Source: Lutibacter sp.
Lineage (GTDB): Bacteria; Bacteroidota; Bacteroidia; Flavobacteriales; Flavobacteriaceae
DNA length: 6,517 bases
Reading direction: 5' to 3'
Assembly (NCBI GenBank): GCA_002733285.1
Contig: NVVE01000011.1
Coordinates: forward strand, 63,998 to 70,514
The translations under genes and the position numbers were made by a program. Below the pieces are notes generated by a model, which had not been told where the DNA came from, searched no databases, and saw only the letters and a program-made list of their open reading frames with translations. Shown in pieces: positions 1 to 5,890 of this stretch. The first letter of the stretch is position 1; the number at the start of each line of letters is the position of its first letter.

Positions 1-32
1 AAAATGAATTATGAATGATAATCTATAACGTG

Positions 33-40
33 CAAATTTA
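33..40 (-). promoter_or_regulatory. Possible -7 promoter element for a gene beyond the left edge
   Basis: On the minus strand these bases read TAAATTTG, an exact match to the Bacteroidota -7 consensus TAnnTTTG, followed by CACG. The box lies just downstream of the oligopeptidase B stop codon. No ATG occurs on the minus strand between it and the window edge, so any gene it drives starts outside. No TTG-type -33 element is visible 17-23 bases upstream; that stretch is a run of A with a few T. The match is short and the DNA AT-rich, so chance is a real alternative. Confidence 0.3.
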
Positions 41-50
41 ATAATTTTTT

Positions 51-2117
51 TTAATTTTTTGTGTAACCTTCTAAATCTAATATAAAACAATAGTCTCTTG
101 CTATTTCTTTTAATGCATCAAATCGCCCAGAAGCACCACCATGACCAGCCTCCATATTTGTATGCATAACTAAAATATTTTGATCAATTTTAAATTCTCT
201 CAATTTAGCGATCCATTTAGCTGGCTCAAAATACTGTACTTGAGAATCATTTAAACCAGTAGTTATCAGCATATTAGGGTATTTCTTCTTTGAAACGTTA
301 TCATATGGGGAATATGATTTCATATAGTTATAATATTCTTTTTCATTTGGGTTTCCCCATTCGTCATATTCACCAGTCGTAAGCGGAATACTATCATCTA
401 ACATTGTGGTTACAACATCAACAAAGGGTACTGAAGCTAGAACTCCTTTAAACAACTCAGGGCTCATATTAATAACAGCACCAACTAATAAACCTCCTGC
501 AGAACCACCACTAGCATATAAATGTTCTTTTGATGTGTATTTATTAGCTATTAAAAATTTAGCACAATCAATAAAATCCGTGAATGTATTTTTTTTATTT
601 AATAATTTCCCATCTTCATACCAATTACGCCCTAAATACTCACTTCCACGAACATGAGCAATGGCAAAAACAAATCCTCTATCTAATAAACTTAAACGAG
701 TCGCACTAAACCCGGCGTCGATTGTATATCCATAAGAACCATAACCATATAATAGTAAAGGCGTGGTTTTTGTTAGTTCCGTATTTTTATGGTGAACTAT
801 CGACATTGGTACCTGAGTTCCATCAATTGCAGTAGCCCATAAACGCTCACTTTTATAATTGTTTTTATCAAATTTACCACCTAAAACTTGTTGTTCTTTC
901 TTAATTTCTTTTGTTTTAGTTTCAACATTAAAATCTATTACAGAACTTGGGGTAGTCATTGAATTGTAACCGTAACGAATTATATTTGTGTCAAATTCAG
1001 GATTGAAATAAACGCCCGCAGAATACGTTTCTTCTTCGAACGGAAGATAAAAATCATTAGAATCATCCCAATACATAATTCTAATTTTATTCAATCCGTT
1101 GGTTCTTTCCTCAATAACTAAAAAATCTTTAAAAATTGAAATATCTTCCAATAAAACATCTATTCTATGTGGAATTACATCGACCCAATTTTCTTTTAAT
1201 GTCTCCGTTACAGAAGTTTTCATTAGTTTAAAATTAGTTGCTTTGTCTTTATTAGTAAGTATGTAAAAAAAGTTGTTAAAATGCGCTATGTTATATTCTA
1301 AATCACGTTCTCTGGCTTGAAATAGCCTGAATTCACCATTTACCTCATTAGCTTCTAAAATACGATACTCTGTAGAAACAGTACTTGATGAACCAATGAT
1401 AATATATTTTTCAGACTTAGTTCTATAGACATAGGTACTAAATGCCTCATCTTTTTCAAAATACACTTCAACATCATTTGCCGGGTCAGTACCTAAAATG
1501 TGTCGAAATATTTTTTCACTACGTAATGTTATTGGGTTTTTTTGAGTATAAAATACTGTTTTGTTATCACTGGCCCATGAAGCACTTCCTGTTGTGTTTT
1601 CAATTTTTTCAGGGTAAATTTGGCCAGTTTTTAAATTTTTAAATTGCAACGTATATTGTCTTCTGCTAACTGCATCAACACCAAAGGATACCAACTCATT
1701 ATTTGGGCTAACTGACAAGCCTGAAAGTTTATAATAATTATGCCCTTCAGCCATTTTATTAACATCAAACATAATTTCTTCTTTAGCCTTTAAAGTTTCT
1801 TTCTTACGGGCATAAATAGGATACTGTTTCCCTTTTTTAAATCGAGTTATATAGTAATAATTATTCTTTTTATAAGGTACAGACTCATCATCTTCTTTTA
1901 TCCGAGATTTCATTTCTAAAAATAAATCTTCTTGAAATTGTTTTGTATGCACTGTTTTTGCATCATAATAAGCATTTTCCGTATTCAAATAGTCAATAAC
2001 TTTTGGGTTTTCCTTATCATTTAACCAATAATAATTGTCTATTCTTATATCTCCATGAATTTCTAACTTCTTTTCAATCTTTTCGGCTTTAGGCAATTCT
2101 ATGCTTTTCTCTATCAT
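51..2117 (-). CDS. ptrB: Oligopeptidase B (prolyl oligopeptidase family, peptidase S9A), cytosolic
   Basis: This serine peptidase cleaves short peptides, in known family members after Lys or Arg. From the ATG at 2117 it has 688 residues, normal for the family. The N-terminal part is the beta-propeller gate, opening with HGD-R-DNYYWL (about residues 21-31). The C-terminal alpha/beta-hydrolase domain begins near residue 425. The triad is intact: Ser539 in GGSAGG, Asp624 in TTGLNDSQ and His659 in EAGHGG. The P1-pocket segment TTGEYDEWGNP is at about 580-590. There is no signal peptide or membrane segment, so it should act in the cytoplasm. An in-frame TTG at 2162 would add 15 residues, but a -7 box lies inside that extension at 2138-2145 and would place the transcript start after the TTG, so I prefer the ATG. 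It lies downstream of the helicase gene on the same strand, with a 136-base gap and its own apparent promoter. Confidence 0.93.
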   Translation of the reverse strand: MIEKSIELPKAEKIEKKLEIHGDIRIDNYYWLNDKENPKVIDYLNTENAYYDAKTVHTKQFQEDLFLEMKSRIKEDDESVPYKKNNYYYITRFKKGKQYPIYARKKETLKAKEEIMFDVNKMAEGHNYYKLSGLSVSPNNELVSFGVDAVSRRQYTLQFKNLKTGQIYPEKIENTTGSASWASDNKTVFYTQKNPITLRSEKIFRHILGTDPANDVEVYFEKDEAFSTYVYRTKSEKYIIIGSSSTVSTEYRILEANEVNGEFRLFQARERDLEYNIAHFNNFFYILTNKDKATNFKLMKTSVTETLKENWVDVIPHRIDVLLEDISIFKDFLVIEERTNGLNKIRIMYWDDSNDFYLPFEEETYSAGVYFNPEFDTNIIRYGYNSMTTPSSVIDFNVETKTKEIKKEQQVLGGKFDKNNYKSERLWATAIDGTQVPMSIVHHKNTELTKTTPLLLYGYGSYGYTIDAGFSATRLSLLDRGFVFAIAHVRGSEYLGRNWYEDGKLLNKKNTFTDFIDCAKFLIANKYTSKEHLYASGGSAGGLLVGAVINMSPELFKGVLASVPFVDVVTTMLDDSIPLTTGEYDEWGNPNEKEYYNYMKSYSPYDNVSKKKYPNMLITTGLNDSQVQYFEPAKWIAKLREFKIDQNILVMHTNMEAGHGGASGRFDALKEIARDYCFILDLEGYTKN

Positions 2118-2137
2118 CCTTAATAATTTCTGAGGGG

Positions 2138-2145
2138 CAAAAGTA
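2138..2145 (-). promoter_or_regulatory. -7 promoter element of the oligopeptidase B gene
   Basis: The minus strand reads TACTTTTG, an exact TAnnTTTG match, followed by CCCC. It ends about 20 bases before the ATG at 2117, implying a short leader. The best upstream TTTG (2160-2163) is only 14 bases away, short of the usual 17-23, so the -33 element is weak or absent. The box lies inside the 15-residue extension that would start at the TTG at 2162, which argues for the ATG. Confidence 0.6.
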
Positions 2146-2154
2146 CTTAATTTG

Positions 2155-2193
2155 ATCTTCAAATGACTTTAATTTTGCTAAAAGTTTGAAGAT
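2155..2193. repeat. Inverted repeat upstream of the oligopeptidase B gene (possible operator)
   Basis: ATCTTCAAA at 2155-2163 is the exact reverse complement of TTTGAAGAT at 2185-2193. Inside these arms CTTT (2167-2170) pairs with AAAG (2181-2184). Together they form a 9+4 base-pair stem with a 3-base bulge and a 10-base loop. The arms lie about 9 and 39 bases upstream of the -7 box, so they flank the region RNA polymerase would contact around -33. It could be a regulator site or a chance symmetry in AT-rich DNA. It does not look like a terminator for the helicase gene, since the stem is AT-rich and no clean U-run follows. Confidence 0.35.
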
Positions 2194-2253
2194 AAAATAA
2201 ACGGTCACTAAATTTAAACTAAGTAATTACTACGTCATAATTGATCTTGAATA

Positions 2254-3681
2254 TTATTCTTTAAAATAATCATCCTTAAACCCAATCAAATACACTTTTT
2301 CTTGAGCTCTTGTAATTGCTGTATATAGCCATCGTAAATACTCAATATTTTGACCATCAGGTAAATATGGTTGTTCAATGAATACTGTTTTCCATTGTCC
2401 TCCTTGCGACTTATGACATGTAACAGCATAAGAGAATTTCACCTGCAATGCATTAAAATACTTACTCTTTTTAATACTTAACAGCTGCTTGTATTTAGAT
2501 TTTTCATGCCCAAAATCTTTTCTGACCTCTTGATACAATCTATTAGAATCTTCATACGATAGTGAAGGAGCTTCAGAAGAAAGTGTATCTAACAATAATA
2601 CTGTTTCAAATGGTTTTTGTTTAGGATAATCAATCATTCGTAGTTTAACTTCCGCAAATCTAAATCCATATAATTCCTTAATATTGAATATCTCTAGTAA
2701 TTCACAAATATCACCATTCGCTATAAAACCTGCATCACTTGAATCTTTTAACCAATAATAATTGTTTTTAACAACCATTACATAATCGCCCGTAGAAATT
2801 TCATTCTCTTGTCCCCTAATTTTATTTCTAATTTGTTGGTTATATTGATTTGCTCGCTTATTTGATCGTACTATAAAAGCGGTATCCTCAACACCAATGT
2901 TGTCATAGGCACTATTAATAGCATCTTCGATATCGTAACCGTCAATAAGTCTAATCAAATCTGGATAACCCAACTGAAATTGAAAATTATTAAACCCATT
3001 ATTTGCTAAGATTAAACGCAATTGAGTTGCGTTTATCAAAATTCCTGAATCTTCATGCTGACGCATTACTTCATTTAACTCAATTTCTGTAACATCTTTA
3101 TGATAGGTTAGGGAAAGTTTATGAACATCTAAAGCAGGACTAATATCTAATTTAACTGGCGGCAACTGAGCTGTGTCACCTATTAAAATTAATTGACAGT
3201 GCACACCTGAGTACACATAAGAAATTAAGTCATCTAATAAAGAACCATTTTCAAATAACTTAGATCCTACTGGGGAATCTGGAATCATGGAAGCTTCATC
3301 CACAATAAATAAGGTATTTGTGTGTTTGTTTGTCTGCAATGTAAAATCTACACCACCTGCTTTATTCTTTTTAGGAAAATATATTTTTTTATGAATGGTA
3401 AATGCTTGCCTATTTGAATAACCTGAAATAACTTTAGCGGCTCTCCCTGTTGGAGCCAACAATACAGATTTTTTACCTACTCTCCATAAATTATTAACAA
3501 CAGTACTAATGGTTGTAGTTTTTCCAGTTCCAGCATATCCCTTAATCAAAAAAAGGGCATCTTTATCATTTTCAAAAATAAACCTTGTTAACTTCTCGAT
3601 TAATGAATCTTGCGAAAGTGTAGGCTCAAAAGGAAACTTTTCAATAATTTCATTATAAAATTCATGTGCGGTTTTTGTCAT
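2254..3681 (-). CDS. ATP-dependent RecD/Dda-like DNA helicase (superfamily 1B)
   Basis: A 475-residue helicase with the full SF1B motif set. The Q-like region is near residue 24 (TLSQDS). Walker A is GYAGTGKTT at 48-56, motif Ia APTGRAAKV at 76-84, Walker B IVDEASM at 126-132, motif III GDTAQLPPV at 168-176 and motif IV VMRQ at 205-208. Later come FIVRSNKRANQYN (269-281), the C-terminal motif CHKSQGGQW (422-430) and motif VI YTAITRAQEKVYL (453-465). Known relatives are 5'-3' helicases in recombination, repair or fork processing. It lacks the long N-terminal region of RecD2 and shows no RecBC partner nearby, so it resembles compact stand-alone Dda-like enzymes; calling it recD would overstate the evidence. 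It starts at the ATG at 3681, 16 bases from a -7 box, and is divergent from the plus-strand operon. Confidence 0.93.
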   Translation of the reverse strand: MTKTAHEFYNEIIEKFPFEPTLSQDSLIEKLTRFIFENDKDALFLIKGYAGTGKTTTISTVVNNLWRVGKKSVLLAPTGRAAKVISGYSNRQAFTIHKKIYFPKKNKAGGVDFTLQTNKHTNTLFIVDEASMIPDSPVGSKLFENGSLLDDLISYVYSGVHCQLILIGDTAQLPPVKLDISPALDVHKLSLTYHKDVTEIELNEVMRQHEDSGILINATQLRLILANNGFNNFQFQLGYPDLIRLIDGYDIEDAINSAYDNIGVEDTAFIVRSNKRANQYNQQIRNKIRGQENEISTGDYVMVVKNNYYWLKDSSDAGFIANGDICELLEIFNIKELYGFRFAEVKLRMIDYPKQKPFETVLLLDTLSSEAPSLSYEDSNRLYQEVRKDFGHEKSKYKQLLSIKKSKYFNALQVKFSYAVTCHKSQGGQWKTVFIEQPYLPDGQNIEYLRWLYTAITRAQEKVYLIGFKDDYFKE

Positions 3682-3696
3682 ATTTTAAATAAAATT

Positions 3697-3704
3697 CAAA
3701 TATA
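3697..3704 (-). promoter_or_regulatory. -7 promoter element of the helicase gene
   Basis: The minus strand reads TATATTTG, an exact TAnnTTTG match, ending 15 bases before the helicase ATG. The leader would therefore be very short, with no Shine-Dalgarno sequence, as is common in Bacteroidota. There is no TTG-type -33 element at the usual distance; instead the A5T5 tract at 3722-3731 lies 17 bases upstream. Confidence 0.6.
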
Positions 3705-3721
3705 CAAATTGATTTATGCCT

Positions 3722-3731
3722 AAAAATTTTT
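3722..3731. promoter_or_regulatory. A5T5 palindrome centred between divergent promoters
   Basis: AAAAATTTTT is self-complementary. Its midpoint (3726.5) lies within one base of the midpoint between the two opposing -7 boxes at 3697-3704 and 3750-3757. It is 17 bases upstream of one box and 18 of the other, so the same tract occupies the -33 position for both. It could act as a shared -33 or UP-like element, or as a bent-DNA or nucleoid-protein site. A/T tracts are common in this DNA; the placement is what makes it notable. Confidence 0.4.
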
Positions 3732-3749
3732 CTCATTAAAAAAAAATTG

Positions 3750-3757
3750 TAGATTTG
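3750..3757 (+). promoter_or_regulatory. -7 promoter element of the plus-strand operon ending in rsmD
   Basis: TAGATTTG matches TAnnTTTG exactly and is followed by CG. It ends 25 bases before the ATG at 3783. The extended context AATTGTAGATTTG closely resembles the opposing helicase box ATTTGTATATTTG. No other promoter is evident before the next two genes, which overlap or nearly abut, so this box probably drives all three. Confidence 0.65.
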
Positions 3758-3782
3758 CGTAACACATAAAATACTTATACAA

Positions 3783-4514
3783 ATGATAACATTTTTGATT
3801 ATAATTGCTGGTATTGTAGTTACTGGTTTTTTAGCTTACGCAATTGTTAACTTTATTCCAAGAAAATTTCATTGGGCGATTTCCATAACTCTAATTGCAT
3901 TAGCTGCATTTTTAGCTTATAAAATCAATTTTGAGATTCAAAAACCCGTTCAATTTAATAAAGAGAAGAAAATTAAATATGCTAAAGTAATTAATAACCT
4001 GAGAATTCTTCGAGATGCAGAAGTTGCTCATAAAAAAGTAACAGGAAGTTATACGTCTGATGGAGAAGCTTTAATTCAGTTTATTGATACCGCTCAATTT
4101 GCTTTAACTCAAATTAGAAACGTTCCTAAAACAATTAATGTTGGAGGTGGAATTACGAAGGAAATTGAAGAAAGAGTTGTTGATACTATAGGGTATGAAC
4201 CTGTTAAAACTCAATTTTCAGGATTAGACTATAAAAACATGCTACAAATTCCTGGTACTGATCAACAATTTAAGATTGAAATTGGTGAAATTGAAAAAAT
4301 TGTAGGTCTAAAAGCTCCTGTATTTGAAATAAAAGTTGATAAAGCTTTAATATTAAAGGGAATGGATTTTAATTTAATAAACCAAGAAAAGGAAGCAATA
4401 GGTGGAGAAGAAATTAGAGGTGAATTTATTAGAGTTGGTTCTTTAGGTGAAGTAAGTGAAGACGGTAACTGGCCTCCATTTTATGATAAAGGAGATAATA
4501 AAAATAAAGAATAA
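3783..4514 (+). CDS. Uncharacterised membrane protein with a pilin-like segment
   Basis: I do not recognise a characterised family. The 243-residue protein has two N-terminal hydrophobic helices, about residues 3-24 and 30-47, separated by a short basic turn (PRKFH). A soluble region of roughly 190 residues follows. Residues 62-105, with LRILRDAEVAHKKVTGSYT then D and a hydrophobic helix, resemble the stretch after the first helix of type II secretion/type IV pseudopilins (LRDAE-A-----G-YT). However, there is no prepilin peptidase site and there are two helices, so it is not a standard pilin. The tail is acidic and hydrophilic and ends in a Lys/Asn-rich stretch. Basic residues lie both between the helices and after the second, so topology cannot be settled. 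It is first in the operon, 25 bases after a -7 box, and its 3' end overlaps the DUF3822 gene. Confidence 0.85.
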   Translation: MITFLIIIAGIVVTGFLAYAIVNFIPRKFHWAISITLIALAAFLAYKINFEIQKPVQFNKEKKIKYAKVINNLRILRDAEVAHKKVTGSYTSDGEALIQFIDTAQFALTQIRNVPKTINVGGGITKEIEERVVDTIGYEPVKTQFSGLDYKNMLQIPGTDQQFKIEIGEIEKIVGLKAPVFEIKVDKALILKGMDFNLINQEKEAIGGEEIRGEFIRVGSLGEVSEDGNWPPFYDKGDNKNKE

Positions 4515-5325
4515 CAAAGTAGATTTTTTAAATCTGCAAGAAAATCATTTATCCATCCAACTTAGTTTGGATGGGTTTTCGTTTTATATATTTAATAAAA
4601 TACAAAATGAATTAGGAGTTTTTGCCATCTATGAATTTGAAAATAATTCTATTTCTCCATACAAACATCTCGAACTTGTTGAACAATTATTTGATCAAGA
4701 TGATTTACTTCAAGTAAAATACGATTCTGTTAGCGTAACTCATTTCAATAATTTAGTAACCCAAGTTCCACAACCTTTTTTTAATAAAGATAACTTAGCC
4801 AATTACTTGCAAAACACTGTTAAAGTTCTTGAAAATGACTTTATTACCTATGATGAAGTTATGAATACCGAAATAATTAATGTATACATCCCTTTTGTAA
4901 ATATCAATAACTTTTTATTGGACAAATATGGGGTGTTTATTTATAAGCATTCATCTACCATACTTATTGAAAAACTTTTAAATAATTATAAAAATTTAGA
5001 TGGGGATTTTTGTTTTGTGAATGTTTCAAAAAACAATTTTGAAATTGTCGTATTAAAAAATAAAAAATTAGAGCTATTTAATTCTTTTAACTTTAATACA
5101 AAAGAAGATTTTATTTATTACATACTCTTTACAGCTGAACAACTAAATTTAAATCCTGAAGAGTTGAACTTAGTGCTTTTAGGTGAAATTGAAAAAGAAT
5201 CAGAACTCTTTACTACTTTATATCAATACATTCGAAATATATCGTTCTATGAACCTGCTAATTTCTCGTCACTTTTAAATGAAATCTCTTCACACTCACA
5301 CTTCACCTTGCTAAATCAACTATAG
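4483..5325 (+). CDS. DUF3822 family protein
   Basis: A 280-residue cytosolic protein of a Bacteroidota family of unknown function. Family-like features are the N-terminal strand LSIQLSLDGFSFYIFN (23-38), VPQPFFNKDNLANYL (95-109), a central INVYIPFVNINNFLLDKYG (132-150) with KHSSTILIEKLL (155-166), and a late strand pair FCFVNVSKNNFEIVVLKNKKL (176-196) then a helix and LNLVLLGEIEKES (228-240). The repeated strand-turn-strand pattern resembles an actin-like/PilM fold, and from memory a Bacteroides member has such a structure, but I see no clear nucleotide-binding motif. Start choice: an in-frame GTG at 4456 lies deeper in the upstream gene. The ATG at 4483 gives a family-like N-terminus and a 32-base overlap. 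AAAGGAG at 4488-4494 lies just after this ATG. It ends in tandem stops TAG TAA, the second overlapping the rsmD ATG, so the two are probably translationally coupled. Confidence 0.87.
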   Translation: MIKEIIKIKNNKVDFLNLQENHLSIQLSLDGFSFYIFNKIQNELGVFAIYEFENNSISPYKHLELVEQLFDQDDLLQVKYDSVSVTHFNNLVTQVPQPFFNKDNLANYLQNTVKVLENDFITYDEVMNTEIINVYIPFVNINNFLLDKYGVFIYKHSSTILIEKLLNNYKNLDGDFCFVNVSKNNFEIVVLKNKKLELFNSFNFNTKEDFIYYILFTAEQLNLNPEELNLVLLGEIEKESELFTTLYQYIRNISFYEPANFSSLLNEISSHSHFTLLNQL

Positions 5326-5327
5326 TA

Positions 5328-5864
5328 ATGCGTATTATTTCAGGAAAACATAAAAGTAAACGTTTAAACGCCCCTAAAAAATTACCTGTTAGACCAACTA
5401 CTGATATGGCTAAAGAAGCATTGTTTAACATTCTTAACAACTCCTATTATTTTAATGAAATAGCGGTATTAGATTTGTTTAGTGGAACTGGAAATATCAG
5501 TTTTGAATTTGGTTCAAGAGGTACTCAAAAAATTACTGCAGTTGATGCTCATTTTGCGTGTATAAATTTTATAAATAAAACTTCAAATGAACTCGATTTA
5601 AATATAAAAACAATAAAAAGCGATGTGTTTAAATATTTAGAAAAAAACAATGCTAAATTTGATCTTATTTTTGCCGATCCACCTTACGAATTTAAAATCG
5701 ATTTATTTGAAAAGATTGTCGACTTAGTTTTTGATAAAAATATATTAAATGATGAAGGGACTTTAATTGTTGAACACTCTAAACATACAAATTTATCAAA
5801 CCATGAGCACTTCAGTTATTCAAAAAAATATGGAGGAAATATGTTTAGCTTTTTTGAAAAGTAA
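5328..5864 (+). CDS. rsmD: 16S rRNA (guanine(966)-N2)-methyltransferase RsmD
   Basis: This enzyme transfers a methyl group from S-adenosylmethionine to N2 of G966 (E. coli numbering) in helix 31 of 16S rRNA, near the ribosomal P site. Its 178 residues match the family length. It opens with MRIISGKHKSKRL, then VRPTTDMAKEALFNIL (21-36), SAM-binding motif I DLFSGTGNISFEFGSRG (49-65), the acidic residue after motif II in AVDAH (71-75), the catalytic motif ADPPY (116-120), and LIVEHS (146-151) before YGGNMFSFF near the end. All expected catalytic and SAM-binding residues are present. The ATG overlaps the second of two tandem stops of the DUF3822 gene (TAGTAATG), so it is the last gene of the operon. 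Its stop is 8 bases from that of the convergent moxR gene. Confidence 0.96.
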   Translation: MRIISGKHKSKRLNAPKKLPVRPTTDMAKEALFNILNNSYYFNEIAVLDLFSGTGNISFEFGSRGTQKITAVDAHFACINFINKTSNELDLNIKTIKSDVFKYLEKNNAKFDLIFADPPYEFKIDLFEKIVDLVFDKNILNDEGTLIVEHSKHTNLSNHEHFSYSKKYGGNMFSFFEK

Positions 5865-5866
5865 AC

Positions 5867-5890
5867 ATTGAATTACAGCAAGGATTCAAT
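5867..5890. terminator. Weak inverted repeat between convergent rsmD and moxR (possible terminator)
   Basis: ATTGAAT (5867-5873) and ATTCAAT (5884-5890) are exact reverse complements separated by 10 bases. On the plus strand TAATTTCTTTT follows, a loose T-rich tail that could end the rsmD transcript. The stem has a single G-C pair among seven and most of it lies inside the moxR coding sequence, so an intrinsic terminator is only weakly supported. Confidence 0.18.

Noticed and set aside
406..657. An 83-codon plus-strand open frame
   Set aside because: It lies antisense within the most conserved part of oligopeptidase B (catalytic serine region), has no promoter-like box near its start, and its translation shows no recognisable family.
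1442..1642. A 66-codon plus-strand open frame
   Set aside because: It is antisense to the propeller domain of oligopeptidase B, with unusual composition (many Phe, His and Cys) and no promoter or family resemblance.
2222..2231. A 10-base perfect palindrome, AGTAATTACT, between the helicase and oligopeptidase B genes
   Set aside because: Short palindromes are expected by chance in AT-rich DNA, it is too far from the -7 box to be placed in a promoter model, and it cannot form a hairpin with a loop of useful size.
2253..2270. ATTATT/AATAAT inverted repeat at the helicase 3' end as a terminator
   Set aside because: The stem is six A-T pairs, lies mostly within the last helicase codons, and is not followed by a T-run on the minus strand.
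3783..3950. Signal peptide or prepilin leader on the 243-residue protein
   Set aside because: There is no basic leader with a Gly-Phe/Met-Glu prepilin site, no clear signal peptidase site, and a second hydrophobic helix follows at once, so a two-helix membrane anchor fits better.
4456..4482. GTG at 4456 as the DUF3822 start
   Set aside because: It needs a longer overlap with the upstream gene and a rarer start codon, while an in-frame ATG nine codons later already gives a family-like N-terminus. It cannot be fully excluded.
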